Source: Chondrinema litorale (GTDB taxonomy: Bacteria; Bacteroidota; Bacteroidia; Cytophagales; Flammeovirgaceae). Taken from it: a stretch of DNA of 64,000 nucleotides. Made by a program: the position numbers and the translations under genes. Under the pieces are notes generated by a model. That model saw only the letters and a program-made list of their open reading frames with translations, made no database searches and was not told the DNA's origin. Location of the stretch: contig NZ_CP111048.1 of NCBI RefSeq assembly GCF_026250525.1, forward strand, positions 124,001 through 188,000. Direction: 5' to 3'. This document shows, in pieces, positions 46,222-55,924 of this stretch (position 1 is the stretch's first letter; each line of letters begins with the position of its first letter).

Positions 46222-46959
46222 ATGAAAGATAATTTTTCTGAAAATTCTAATCAATACCGATCCTACAGACCTAGATATCCGAGTGAGTTTTATGACTATC
46301 TCGAAAAGAACTTACTCAATTTCGAAAGAGTTTGGGATTGTGGCACCGGCAATGGTCAAGTAGCTAAAGAGCTTTCTATATTATTTGATGAGGTATATGC
46401 GACAGATATTAGTCAACCACAACTAGATAATGCATTTCTAGCAGATAATATAATATATTCTTGCCAGCCAGCAGAGCAAACATTTTTTCATGAAAATTTT
46501 TTCGATCTAATAGTAGTGGCGCAGGCGATTCATTGGTTCGATTTTGATTTGTTTTATCACGAAGTAAAAAAAACATTAAAGCCAGAGGGAGTTTTTATAA
46601 TTATTGGGTACAATCTATTAAAGATTAATCCTGAGCTTGATGTAGTAATTAATCATTTTTATAAAAAGATAATAGGAACTTACTGGGATGCTGAGCGCAA
46701 ATATATTGATGAAGCATATCAAACAATTCCATTCCCATTTAAAGAAGAATTCGTTCCTAAATTCCAGTACCAAACCAATTGGTCGCTTGAGCATTTAATC
46801 GGTTATTTAAAAACTTGGTCAGCAGTTAAGCATTACATTAAGGAAAAAGGCTCTAACCCGGTGGATTTAATTACAGAAGAATTAACTGTAAAATGGGGCG
46901 ATCAAGCAACTAGAGAAATCACATTTCCAATTTTGTTTAGAATGGGTAAAATGCAATAG
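46222..46959 (+). CDS. Class I SAM-dependent methyltransferase
   Basis: The 245-residue protein has the SAM-binding motif I in VWDCGTGNGQVAKELS (about residues 36-50), the acidic residue at the end of strand 2 (VYATDISQPQ), and motif IV FDLIVVAQAIHWFDFDLFYH, typical of the Methyltransf_11/25 group. The N-terminal MKDNFSENSNQYRSYRPRYP is common to a family of small-molecule methyltransferases. The substrate is unknown. The acetyltransferase gene follows 64 nt later. Confidence 0.9.
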   Translation: MKDNFSENSNQYRSYRPRYPSEFYDYLEKNLLNFERVWDCGTGNGQVAKELSILFDEVYATDISQPQLDNAFLADNIIYSCQPAEQTFFHENFFDLIVVAQAIHWFDFDLFYHEVKKTLKPEGVFIIIGYNLLKINPELDVVINHFYKKIIGTYWDAERKYIDEAYQTIPFPFKEEFVPKFQYQTNWSLEHLIGYLKTWSAVKHYIKEKGSNPVDLITEELTVKWGDQATREITFPILFRMGKMQ

Positions 46960-47023
46960 TTGATTCAATTTGGTGGATTTTTTATCTTAGTGCAAATCCT
47001 AAAACAAGATAAATTTACAAATC

Positions 47024-47563
47024 ATGATCAACCAGATTGTAGTAAGAAAGATAGATGTAACTGAAGTTGAAAAGCTAAAAGAAGTAGGGATTCTAACTTT
47101 TACAGAATCTTTTGCCCACCTCAATACCGAATCAGATATGAAGCAATATCTCGATAAAAGCTTCAATAATGCACAAATATTATCTGAGCTAGAAAACCCA
47201 GAATCTGATTTTTACTTTGCAGAGATAAATGGCGAAGTAGTTGGTTATTTAAAGCTCAATTACGGGAAAGCTCAAACCGAACAAAAACTGCAAAATTCAC
47301 TCGAAATAGAAAGAATATACATTCTGGCAAAATTTCAAGGAAACAGAATAGGCCAGTTATTTTTTGATAAAGCACTAGAAGTTGCCAATGCTAGAAAAGC
47401 CGAATACTTATGGTTAGGAGTTTGGGAGCATAACGAAGGTGCTTTGCGCTTCTATAAAAGGAATGGATTAGAGCCTTTCGACAAACATGTTTTTTGGTTA
47501 GGAGAAGATAAACAATACGATATTCTGATGAAAATGCCTCTTAAAGCTGAGCAGATTTCTTAA
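47024..47563 (+). CDS. GNAT family N-acetyltransferase
   Basis: The 179-residue protein has the GNAT fold with the acetyl-CoA-binding loop around LEIERIYILAKFQGNRIGQLFFDKALEVA (motif A, R/Q-x-x-G-x-G/A variant GNRIG) and the later YLWLGVWEHNEGALRFYKRNGLEPF (motif B). It resembles GNATs that act on amines of small molecules or peptides, such as spermidine/spermine-type enzymes; the acceptor cannot be told. It may be cotranscribed with the methyltransferase. Confidence 0.9.
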   Translation: MINQIVVRKIDVTEVEKLKEVGILTFTESFAHLNTESDMKQYLDKSFNNAQILSELENPESDFYFAEINGEVVGYLKLNYGKAQTEQKLQNSLEIERIYILAKFQGNRIGQLFFDKALEVANARKAEYLWLGVWEHNEGALRFYKRNGLEPFDKHVFWLGEDKQYDILMKMPLKAEQIS

Positions 47564-47619
47564 AATTCAACCCCATTTCTGAATATTATCTGCCGTTTAT
47601 ATAAAATTATTGCCATTAC

Positions 47620-47678
47620 TTACTAAATTGTAGAACATATGTTTTAGAGATTTATATATTTGTTCTACAATTTAGTAA
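47620..47678. promoter_or_regulatory. PadR operator: 18-bp inverted repeat over the promoter
   Basis: TTACTAAATTGTAGAACA (47620-47637) and its exact inverse (47661-47678) flank a 23-nt centre. The -7 element TATATTTG (47655-47662) overlaps the right arm, and ACATATGT, a PadR-like palindrome, spans 47635-47642. The right arm ends 5 nt before the padR start. Confidence 0.75.
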
Positions 47679-47682
47679 CAAA

Positions 47683-48030
47683 ATGAAGGAAACACGATTA
47701 GGTGAATTTGAAGAGGTAATTTTACTGCTCGTAGGCATTCTAGGAGAAGATGAAGCTTATGCATTTAAAATTGCCGATGAATTTGAATCACAAACAGGTA
47801 GATCAGTTTCGATTGGTGCTGTTCATTCAACTTTGAGCAGGCTAGAAGAAAAAGGTTTTTTAAACTCAGAGATGGGAAAAGCCTCAGCAGAAAGAGGCGG
47901 ACGCAGAAAAAGAATTTTTACCATAACAGCTTATGGTAAAAGGGCACTCGAAACGTCGAGAGACTTTAAAGTGTCGCTTTGGAAACAATTCCCATCATTT
48001 GGAACAGACTTCGGACTTTCTTTTTCTTAG
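47683..48030 (+). CDS. PadR-family transcriptional repressor
   Basis: The 115-residue protein has a winged helix (about residues 8-85) with LGEFEEVILLLVGILGEDEAYAFKIADE, VSIGAVHSTLSRLEEKGFL and RGGRRKRIFTITAYGKRAL, which are PadR hallmarks. It lacks the long C-terminal domain, so it is the short type. It heads the operon of permeases and overlaps the reading frame of the first permease at its end. The 18-bp inverted repeat over its promoter is probably its own operator. Its ligand is unknown; PadR proteins often sense toxic small molecules. Confidence 0.92.
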   Translation: MKETRLGEFEEVILLLVGILGEDEAYAFKIADEFESQTGRSVSIGAVHSTLSRLEEKGFLNSEMGKASAERGGRRKRIFTITAYGKRALETSRDFKVSLWKQFPSFGTDFGLSFS

Positions 48031-48034
48031 TATT

Positions 48035-50656
48035 TTGCATGAACAACATTCCATACCACCCAAATATGCCGAAAAGGTATTACTCTGGTTTCTAAAAGCA
48101 GAGCTAGCCGAAGAAGTATTGGGCGATTTGGATGAGCAATACTATCAGATTCTGAACAGAAAAAATCGAAGAAAAGCCGATTTACATTATTGGTATCAGG
48201 TTTTTAATTACCTCCGGCCATTTGCTATTAAACATTTGAAATTAACAGAATTAAATTCTATCGATATGTTCAGGCATCATTTACTCATTACTTTTAGAAA
48301 TTTTAAGAGGTTTAAAAGTACCTTTTTCATCAATCTTGCTGGGCTGTCTACAGGCTTAGCCTGTGTGATACTAATTTATCTTTGGGTAAATGATGAAATG
48401 CATGTAGATAAGTTTCATGTAAATGATAATAACTTATATACAGTAATGTTGAACCATGAGGAGGCAAATGGTATAAATACTGGCCCAAATGCACCGGGTT
48501 TATTAGCAGAGGCATTGGAGAGTGAAGTACCAGAAGTTGAAATGGCTGTAGAAGATACAGATTCTCAATGGTTTGGAGAATCTTTCAGTATTTCGGATGG
48601 AGAGATTAATCAAAAGTTATTGGGGAAATTTTCAAGCGAAGATTATTTCAAACTTTTCACCTACGAGTTAATTGCTGGTAACAAAGCACAAGTTCTCCAA
48701 AATAAGAATTCTATAGTGCTTTCTGAAAGCGCCGCTATAAAGCTTTTTAATACTACGGAGGATGTAGTTGGTAAAACAGTAGACTGGCATTTGCTTCACT
48801 TTAGTAGTACAGCAACTATTACAGGTATTTTTAAAGATGTAACAGACAAATCAAGTACACGCTTCGATTTTATATTGCCTATAGATGTATACAAAGATTT
48901 GCTAGGCAAAGAGAGTATACATTGGGGGAATTACAATGTTTATACCTATGTGCTACTCAATGAAGCGGCAGATTTAAAAACTTTGAATTCCAGAATTAAA
49001 ACTTTTATAAAGGATAAAGTGGAATGGTCTAATGTAGAGTTGTTCTTTGCAAAATACTCCGACAATTATCTTCATGGAAATTATGAAAATGGTGTTCAAA
49101 CTGGTGGAAGAATCATTTATGTACGTCTTTTCTCGATTGTCGCTCTATTTATTTTAGCGATTGCTTGCATCAATTTTATGAATCTTTCCACTGCCAGAGC
49201 ATCCAGAAGATTAAAAGAAGTAGGTGTAAAAAAAGCGATTGGAGCAAGAAGGTTCGATTTAATTAATCAGTATATGAGCGAATCGGTTATCTTATCGGTA
49301 ATTGCTTTGCTAGTATCAATACTTATGGTAAGTGTTTTACTTCCAGATTTTAACCAAATAACAGGCAAGCAGCTCACATTAAAATATAATGATCAATTAA
49401 TGCTCGGTTTGGCTGCAATTACATTGCTTACAGGAATTTTGGCAGGTAGTTATCCGGCATTGTACCTCTCAGGATTTAAACCAATTGCTGTGTTAAAAGG
49501 CGCTGGCCATTCTGGTAAAAAGGGAAATGGAACTGGAGAAATGTGGGCAAGAAAAGGCTTGGTGGTTTTTCAGTTTACACTTTCTATCATTTTAATAGTT
49601 TCAGTATTGGTTGTTTATAAGCAAATAGAATTTATACAAAATACCAATATCGGATTCGAAAAAGACAATGTTATTATATTTCCGAGTGAAGGCAAAGTTA
49701 CCCAAAATCTAGAGTTAGCTATTAATGAAATTGAGAAAATTCCGGGAGTTAAAATGGCATCTGCTACAGCTCATTCGTTTACCAGCTCTGGCAGTTTTAC
49801 TACAGGAGTAAATTGGGATGGCAAAGATCCAGATAGCAATGTACGCTTCTCTCTTATCAATGGATATTATGGTTTGATTGAAACCATGGGAGTTAAGACA
49901 AAAGAGGGCAGGAGTTTCTCAAAAGAATTTGCAAATGAAAATGAGAAATTGATCATTAATGAGACTGCGGTTGAAACTATGGGTTTGACTGATCCTGTAG
50001 GCAAAACCATTGAATTATGGGGAAAAGATATGGTGGTTATTGGAGTAGTAGAAGATTTTTATTCTCAGTCGCTACATGATAAAATACCGCCTACAATTTT
50101 AAAACTCGACAATGAATTTTTGCCTTTAATAACTGTAAAAATAAAAGCAGGAACTGAAGCTGAAACCTTGAATCAGATTGAAAGTTTCTACAAAGCATTT
50201 AACCCAGGTTATCCATTCGATTTCAAATTTTTAGATCAGGAGTTTCAGGCTCAATACGAAGCAGAAAAGCGTGTATCTCAACTTTCCAGATACTTTGCAG
50301 GCATCGCTATTCTTATTTCTTGTTTGGGTTTATTCGGTTTGGCAGCCTTTACCGCAGAAAGAAGATTGAAAGAAATTAGCATCAGAAAAATATTAGGTTC
50401 CAGTGAGTGGAACATCATCTACCTTTTATCCAACGACTTCACAAAAATGGTATTAACAGCAATTGTAATAGCCATTCCGGTGAGCTATTTAATTGCACAA
50501 AAGTGGCTCGAAAGTTTTGCAACCAGTATAGAGCTTGAGTGGTGGTACTTTGCTGTAACCAGTTTACTAGCATTGTTGATTGCCTGGTTTACAGTTGGCT
50601 TGCAAACAGTAAAAGCTGCCAAAGTAAATCCAGTGCAAAGTTTAAAAAGTGAATAG
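48035..50656 (+). CDS. FtsX/MacB-type permease with prefix domain, copy 1
   Basis: The frame is open from 47933, but the first 34 residues overlap padR in another frame and have no similarity to the other copies. TTG at 48035, five bases after the padR stop, gives LHEQHSIPPKYAEKVLLWFL, matching the starts of its neighbours (about 873 residues). It has the prefix region (LKAELAEEVLGDLDEQYYQ), a membrane helix, a MacB-type periplasmic domain, an FtsX domain (YVRLFSIVALFILAIACINFMNLSTARASR), a second periplasmic domain and a second FtsX domain. It would work with an ATPase not encoded here. Confidence 0.88.
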   Translation: MHEQHSIPPKYAEKVLLWFLKAELAEEVLGDLDEQYYQILNRKNRRKADLHYWYQVFNYLRPFAIKHLKLTELNSIDMFRHHLLITFRNFKRFKSTFFINLAGLSTGLACVILIYLWVNDEMHVDKFHVNDNNLYTVMLNHEEANGINTGPNAPGLLAEALESEVPEVEMAVEDTDSQWFGESFSISDGEINQKLLGKFSSEDYFKLFTYELIAGNKAQVLQNKNSIVLSESAAIKLFNTTEDVVGKTVDWHLLHFSSTATITGIFKDVTDKSSTRFDFILPIDVYKDLLGKESIHWGNYNVYTYVLLNEAADLKTLNSRIKTFIKDKVEWSNVELFFAKYSDNYLHGNYENGVQTGGRIIYVRLFSIVALFILAIACINFMNLSTARASRRLKEVGVKKAIGARRFDLINQYMSESVILSVIALLVSILMVSVLLPDFNQITGKQLTLKYNDQLMLGLAAITLLTGILAGSYPALYLSGFKPIAVLKGAGHSGKKGNGTGEMWARKGLVVFQFTLSIILIVSVLVVYKQIEFIQNTNIGFEKDNVIIFPSEGKVTQNLELAINEIEKIPGVKMASATAHSFTSSGSFTTGVNWDGKDPDSNVRFSLINGYYGLIETMGVKTKEGRSFSKEFANENEKLIINETAVETMGLTDPVGKTIELWGKDMVVIGVVEDFYSQSLHDKIPPTILKLDNEFLPLITVKIKAGTEAETLNQIESFYKAFNPGYPFDFKFLDQEFQAQYEAEKRVSQLSRYFAGIAILISCLGLFGLAAFTAERRLKEISIRKILGSSEWNIIYLLSNDFTKMVLTAIVIAIPVSYLIAQKWLESFATSIELEWWYFAVTSLLALLIAWFTVGLQTVKAAKVNPVQSLKSE

Positions 50657-53282
50657 AAATAAAAATGTACCGCCCAAACTAGCAAACAGATTCCTTCACT
50701 GGTTTCTAAGGGAAAATATTGCCGAAGAAGTAGCAGGTGACTTAGAAGAGCAGTTTTACCACAAATTAAAAAATAGCTCTTTACGAAAAGCCAAGCTAGA
50801 TTATTGGTATCAGGTTTTTAATTATCTCAGGCCATTTGCCATCAAAAATTTAAAAACTTCAAATATGAGTCGTTACGCTTTACTCAATAGTTATGCAAAA
50901 ATAAGTTGGAGAAATTTACTGAAGCAAAAGCTATATTCATCTATCAACATCGGAGGTTTGGCAATAGGTCTGGCGAGTTTTATCCTGATTCTACTATATG
51001 TAGAACATGAGCTTACTTACGATCATTTTTATGGCGATTCAGATAAGATTCATCGCATTGTAAACTGGCAGTCTACAATGGGCGAGTCAGATAAATGGGC
51101 GGTAACACCTGCACCATTGGCTACTTTACTTGAGCAGGAATTCCCCGAAGTGAAAAAAGCGACAAGTATTTCAAATGGTGAGTTTTTGCTTATACAAGAG
51201 AATAATAGTTTTTGGGAAAAGGGCATTTGGGCAGATAAAAACTATTTCGAAGTTTTTAATTATCCACTTTTAGTTGGCGAACCTAAAAAAGTTTTAGCAG
51301 AGCCGAATAGCATTGTAATTTCAGAAACATTGGCAGCCAAGTTTTTTGCTAAAGAAAATCCAATTGGCAAGAGCATTAAATTGAAGATGTATTCTTCTAA
51401 TTACGATTTTATGGTAACAGGTTTAATGCCTGATGTTCCAGAGAAATCTTCATTAAAATTTCAATTTATTGCTAGCCTAAATTCACGTAAAAATTATGTA
51501 GAAGCGTTGAATGAAAATTTGTGGAATAATAGTTCTTATGTCACATTTTTTTTATTGGAAGATGGTGCTAACCCAAAGGAACTAGAGAATAAGATAAAAG
51601 TAGCAAACATCCCTCAAAAATTTTATGCCTACGAACCTGAAGAAGATGAAGAGTTACAATACCTAGTTGAGCCATTATTAGATTTACATTTAGAGCAAGC
51701 AGTTAGTTTCGATGTTGGACTAAAAGGTGATAAAAACTATATCTACTTTTATTCGGTATTGGCTTTTTTAATATTGATTCTTGCTTGCATCAACTACATG
51801 AACTTGGCAATAGCACGCTCAATTAATAGAGCCAGAGAAGTTGGATTAAGAAAAGTAATTGGCGCATTTAAGAATCAAATAATAGCACAGTTTTTAGGAG
51901 AAGCAGTTCTAATAACACTCATCGCATTTGTATTAAGTTTGGTATTAGTACAATTGATACTACCTTTATTTAGCGCTCTTATAGAGCGGCCACTTACTTT
52001 AGATTTGCTAGAAAATTCGCTAACACTACCAGCAATTTTATTACTCTTATTAGCTGTAGGTATTTTTTCTGGAAGTTATCCAGCGTTTTTTATGTCGGCA
52101 TTGCAGCCTGTAAAAGTTTTAAAAGGCAAAATAGATAGTCGTTCTCGAAACTCAGGCTTGCAGCGAGTTTTAGTAGTATTACAATACACAGTTTCTATTA
52201 GTCTAATCATTTCTTCTTTTGTGATATACCAGCAAATGGAATATATACAGACAAAAGAGTTAGGCTATAACAAAGAACACGTCATTACTATACCAATTAA
52301 AGATATAAATCTTAGAAGTAAAATAGATGTTATAAAAAATGAATGGACTAAAAACCCCAATCTGCTATCGGTAGCACAATCTTCTGGATTACCAGTTGAT
52401 GTAGCAAATGGAAGATATATAGACGAATGGGATGGAAAGCAATTAGAAGCTTCACTTTTTATTAATCAGTCTAGTATCGGGGTAAACTATTTAAACCTGT
52501 TTGAGATAGACTTAATAGCAGGGCGTAATTTTAACTTGGATACTAAAAGTGATTACGATGTAGGAACCATTCTTAATGAAACTGCTGTACGTGCCTTGGG
52601 CTGGACACCAGAAAAAGCAATTGGCAAGCAGTTTATTCGCGAAGGGAATCAACCAGATGTGGTGGTAGGTGTAGTAAAAGATTTCAACATGCATTCGCTC
52701 CATGAGGCAATAAATCCATTAATGTTTAAGCTTTGCGAGTCTAAACATACAGGTGTTTTATCAGCCAGAGTAAAGCCAAATCAATTACGAGAAACCATAG
52801 AATTTTTAGAAAGCACGATTACACCTCATACCGACTATCCATTTGAGTATGCCTTTCTCGACGATAAATTCGATCAGCTTTACAAAAATGATATAAGATT
52901 AGGAAAGACCTTTGGCTTTTTTACCATACTGGCTATTCTAATCGCATCTTTGGGTTTGTTTGGTTTGGCAGCTTTTACAACAAAACAGCGAACCAAAGAG
53001 ATTGGCATTCGCAAAGTATTAGGCGCTTCACCAATTAAAATATTCTCATTACTAGCAGAAAACTTTTTAAAGCTGATTGCCTTAGCCTTTGTACTTTCCA
53101 TTCCGCTGGCTTGGTACGGTATGGAAAAGTGGTTAGAAAACTTTGCCTTTAGGATAGATATTGAATGGTGGATGTTTGCCATTACAGGAATGTCTGTACT
53201 ATTCATTGCCTATTTTACAATTGGCTACCAGTCAATTAAAGCAGCATTATTAAATCCAGTAGACAGTCTTCGATCAGAATAA
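50649..53282 (+). CDS. FtsX/MacB-type permease with prefix domain, copy 2
   Basis: The 877-residue protein starts with GTG inside the end of copy 1 (8-nt overlap), consistent with translational coupling. The prefix region is VPPKLANRFLHWFLRENIAEEV and VAGDLEEQFYHKLKNSSLR, then a helix (about 99-119), a MacB-like periplasmic domain and FtsX domains with ILILACINYMNLAIARSINRAREVGLRKVI and FTILAILIASLGLFGLAAFTTKQRTKEIGIRKVL. Its N-terminal 200 nt are nearly identical to copy 3, including 69 identical bases at 50778-50846. No substrate can be assigned. Confidence 0.9.
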   Translation: MNRNKNVPPKLANRFLHWFLRENIAEEVAGDLEEQFYHKLKNSSLRKAKLDYWYQVFNYLRPFAIKNLKTSNMSRYALLNSYAKISWRNLLKQKLYSSINIGGLAIGLASFILILLYVEHELTYDHFYGDSDKIHRIVNWQSTMGESDKWAVTPAPLATLLEQEFPEVKKATSISNGEFLLIQENNSFWEKGIWADKNYFEVFNYPLLVGEPKKVLAEPNSIVISETLAAKFFAKENPIGKSIKLKMYSSNYDFMVTGLMPDVPEKSSLKFQFIASLNSRKNYVEALNENLWNNSSYVTFFLLEDGANPKELENKIKVANIPQKFYAYEPEEDEELQYLVEPLLDLHLEQAVSFDVGLKGDKNYIYFYSVLAFLILILACINYMNLAIARSINRAREVGLRKVIGAFKNQIIAQFLGEAVLITLIAFVLSLVLVQLILPLFSALIERPLTLDLLENSLTLPAILLLLLAVGIFSGSYPAFFMSALQPVKVLKGKIDSRSRNSGLQRVLVVLQYTVSISLIISSFVIYQQMEYIQTKELGYNKEHVITIPIKDINLRSKIDVIKNEWTKNPNLLSVAQSSGLPVDVANGRYIDEWDGKQLEASLFINQSSIGVNYLNLFEIDLIAGRNFNLDTKSDYDVGTILNETAVRALGWTPEKAIGKQFIREGNQPDVVVGVVKDFNMHSLHEAINPLMFKLCESKHTGVLSARVKPNQLRETIEFLESTITPHTDYPFEYAFLDDKFDQLYKNDIRLGKTFGFFTILAILIASLGLFGLAAFTTKQRTKEIGIRKVLGASPIKIFSLLAENFLKLIALAFVLSIPLAWYGMEKWLENFAFRIDIEWWMFAITGMSVLFIAYFTIGYQSIKAALLNPVDSLRSE

Positions 53283-53294
53283 AATATTAGAAAA

Positions 53295-55916
53295 TTGAAT
53301 AAAAATAGACCTATACCGCCCAAACTAGCAAACAGATTCCTGCACTGGTTTCTAAGAGAAGATATTGCCGAAGAAGTAGAAGGCGATTTGGAAGAGCAGT
53401 TTTACTACAGATTAAAAAACAGGTCTTTACGAAAAGCCAAGCTAGATTATTGGTATCAGGTTTTTAATTATCTCAGGCCATTTGCCATCAAACATTTAAA
53501 AACATCAAACATGAGTCATTACGCTTTACTTCAAAGCTATTTTAAAATAAGCTGGAGAAATTTACTGAAACAAAAGCTTTATTCTTCTATTAACATTGGA
53601 GGTTTGGCAATTGGTCTGGCGAGTTTTATCTTGATTTTACTGTATGTAGAACACGAGCTTACTTACGATCAGTTTTATGGCAACTCCCAAAACATCTATC
53701 GGGTTTACCAAAAGCAACCGGGAAATATGTTTCAAGAAACAGACTTTTTTGCAGTAACTCCTGCTCCATTAGCAGCAACTTTAAAAGAGGAGTTTCCAGA
53801 GGTGGAGCATGCTACTTCCATTTCAAGAATCAGTTCTTTATTTAGTCTCGAAGATGATGTTTTCTACGAAGATGGCATTTGGGCAGATGCGCATTATTTC
53901 GATGTTTTTAATATCCCGCTTCTACAAGGAAACCCAGAAAAAGCATTGTCTGAGCCCAACTCTATAGTGCTTACAGAATCTATGGCACTTAAAATATTTA
54001 GCTATGAAAATCCAATTGGCAAGTCTATTCATATTAAAAATTACAGCATAGATACTGATTTTATCGTAACTGGATTAATGGCAGATTTGCCAGATAAGTC
54101 TTCTATCAAATATCAATACATTACTAGTATCAACTCTAGGAGTAGATATAAGCAGGCTATAGAGGAAAGCCGCTGGAATAACAACAGCTACCATACCTTT
54201 TTTACAATGCCTACAGGTAATGATGCAGCACAAATTCAACAAAAAATTAGAGAGGCTAACATTCCTCAAAAGTATAATAAAGATGAATCTAATACCGACG
54301 AATATTATGTAAGCTCATTAGCTGATCTTCATTTAGAAACAGGGATTAACTTCGATATAGGCTTAAAAGGAGATAAAAAGTATGTCACGTTCTTTTCTAT
54401 AATTGCTGTATTAATTCTGTTGTTGGCTTGTATCAATTACATGAATTTAGCCATTGCCCGCTCAATTAATCGAGCACGCGAAGTAGGATTGAGAAAAGTA
54501 ATTGGTGCTATTAAAAAACAACTTATCGCACAGTTTTTAGGCGAGTCTCTGCTCATCACGATCTTAGCTTTTGTACTTGCTTTAGCATTGGTTCAATTAG
54601 TTCTTCCATTTTTTGGAGAGTTAATAGAAAGAGATTTATCACTCAATTTATTCGAAAATCCTTATTTGTTATTAGGCTCTTTACTGCTGTTAATTTTTGT
54701 TGGTATTTTTTCTGGAAGTTATCCGGCATTTTACATGTCGTCATTAAAGCCAGTAAAAGTATTAAAGGGCAAAATCGATAGTAAAACAAGAAACTCAGGT
54801 TTGCAAAAGTTTTTGGTAGTTGGTCAATATACAGTTTCAATCACATTAATTACTGCTTGTCTTATTATTTACCAACAAATGCAGTTTATCCAAAACAAAG
54901 AGTTGGGTTACAACAAAGATCATGTAATTACCATTGACTCTCGAAATCCAGAATTGACAAAAGATGTTGAAACATTGGAGCAAGAATGGTTGGCTAACCC
55001 CAATATACAAAAAGTAGCTTACTCAAGCAGTCTACCTAGCAATGTTGATTCGAGCACAGAGATCGCATTAGATGAAGATAGTGAAGATGGTGTTTTGATT
55101 TATATTACCAGAGTAGGATACGATTATCTGGATGTATTTGGTATTGAACTCTTGGCAGGCAGAAACTTTTCGAGAGATATTAAAAGTGATGAGAAAGAAG
55201 GTTATATCTTGAACGAGAAAGCAGTAAAAGCATTAGGCTGGACACCAGAAGAAGCAATAGGAAAACAATTCGATTACAATGACGATCCTTCTATAATTAT
55301 TGGTGTGATAAAAGATTTTCATATGCACTCCATGCATCTTGATATTCAGCCTTTAATGATTTCTTTAACTACTTCAGGAATAGTTGGAAATTTGTCAGTG
55401 AAGGTTGCTCAAGAAAATTTACCAGAAACCATTGCTCATTTAGAGAAAACCATGAAGAAGTATTCATCTTTTCCATTTGAATATGCTTTTTTGAATGATA
55501 AGTTCGATCAACTCTATAAAGAAGATATGAGATTGGGAGAAACATTCGGCTTTTTTACGATACTCGCAGTTATTATTGCTTCATTGGGTTTGTTTGGATT
55601 GGCTGCGTTTACCACACAACAACGCACAAAAGAAATCGGAATTCGCAAAGTGTTAGGAGCATCACCTTTAAAAATCTTCTCATTATTGGCAGAAAACTTC
55701 TTGAAATTGATCGCCATAGCTTTTGTCCTTTCTATTCCTTTGGCTTGGTATGGCATGGAAAAATGGCTGCAAGATTTTGCCTTTAGAATAGATATAAAAT
55801 GGTGGATGTTTGCCTTAACAGGTTTGGCTGTATTCTTAGTAGCTTATTTAACTATTGGTTATCAGTCTTTAAAAGCAGCATTGGTAAATCCAGTGAAAAG
55901 TCTGCGCTCAGAATAA
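53295..55916 (+). CDS. FtsX/MacB-type permease with prefix domain, copy 3
   Basis: The 873-residue protein starts with TTG at 53295, 12 nt after copy 2. It has the same domain order: prefix (IPPKLANRFLHWFLREDIAEEV, EGDLEEQFYYRLKNRSLR), helix, periplasmic domain, FtsX domain (LILLLACINYMNLAIARSIN), second periplasmic domain and FtsX (FFTILAVIIASLGLFGLAAF). It is the closest sister of copy 2 along its whole length, differing most in the first periplasmic domain. This suggests a tandem duplication followed by divergence of the part that contacts the substrate. Confidence 0.9.
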   Translation: MNKNRPIPPKLANRFLHWFLREDIAEEVEGDLEEQFYYRLKNRSLRKAKLDYWYQVFNYLRPFAIKHLKTSNMSHYALLQSYFKISWRNLLKQKLYSSINIGGLAIGLASFILILLYVEHELTYDQFYGNSQNIYRVYQKQPGNMFQETDFFAVTPAPLAATLKEEFPEVEHATSISRISSLFSLEDDVFYEDGIWADAHYFDVFNIPLLQGNPEKALSEPNSIVLTESMALKIFSYENPIGKSIHIKNYSIDTDFIVTGLMADLPDKSSIKYQYITSINSRSRYKQAIEESRWNNNSYHTFFTMPTGNDAAQIQQKIREANIPQKYNKDESNTDEYYVSSLADLHLETGINFDIGLKGDKKYVTFFSIIAVLILLLACINYMNLAIARSINRAREVGLRKVIGAIKKQLIAQFLGESLLITILAFVLALALVQLVLPFFGELIERDLSLNLFENPYLLLGSLLLLIFVGIFSGSYPAFYMSSLKPVKVLKGKIDSKTRNSGLQKFLVVGQYTVSITLITACLIIYQQMQFIQNKELGYNKDHVITIDSRNPELTKDVETLEQEWLANPNIQKVAYSSSLPSNVDSSTEIALDEDSEDGVLIYITRVGYDYLDVFGIELLAGRNFSRDIKSDEKEGYILNEKAVKALGWTPEEAIGKQFDYNDDPSIIIGVIKDFHMHSMHLDIQPLMISLTTSGIVGNLSVKVAQENLPETIAHLEKTMKKYSSFPFEYAFLNDKFDQLYKEDMRLGETFGFFTILAVIIASLGLFGLAAFTTQQRTKEIGIRKVLGASPLKIFSLLAENFLKLIAIAFVLSIPLAWYGMEKWLQDFAFRIDIKWWMFALTGLAVFLVAYLTIGYQSLKAALVNPVKSLRSE

Positions 55917-55924
55917 AATATTGA

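Noticed and set aside
47933..48034. Upstream extension of permease copy 1 inside padR
   Set aside because: These residues overlap padR in another frame and have no counterpart in the other permeases; the TTG at 48035 fits the family start.
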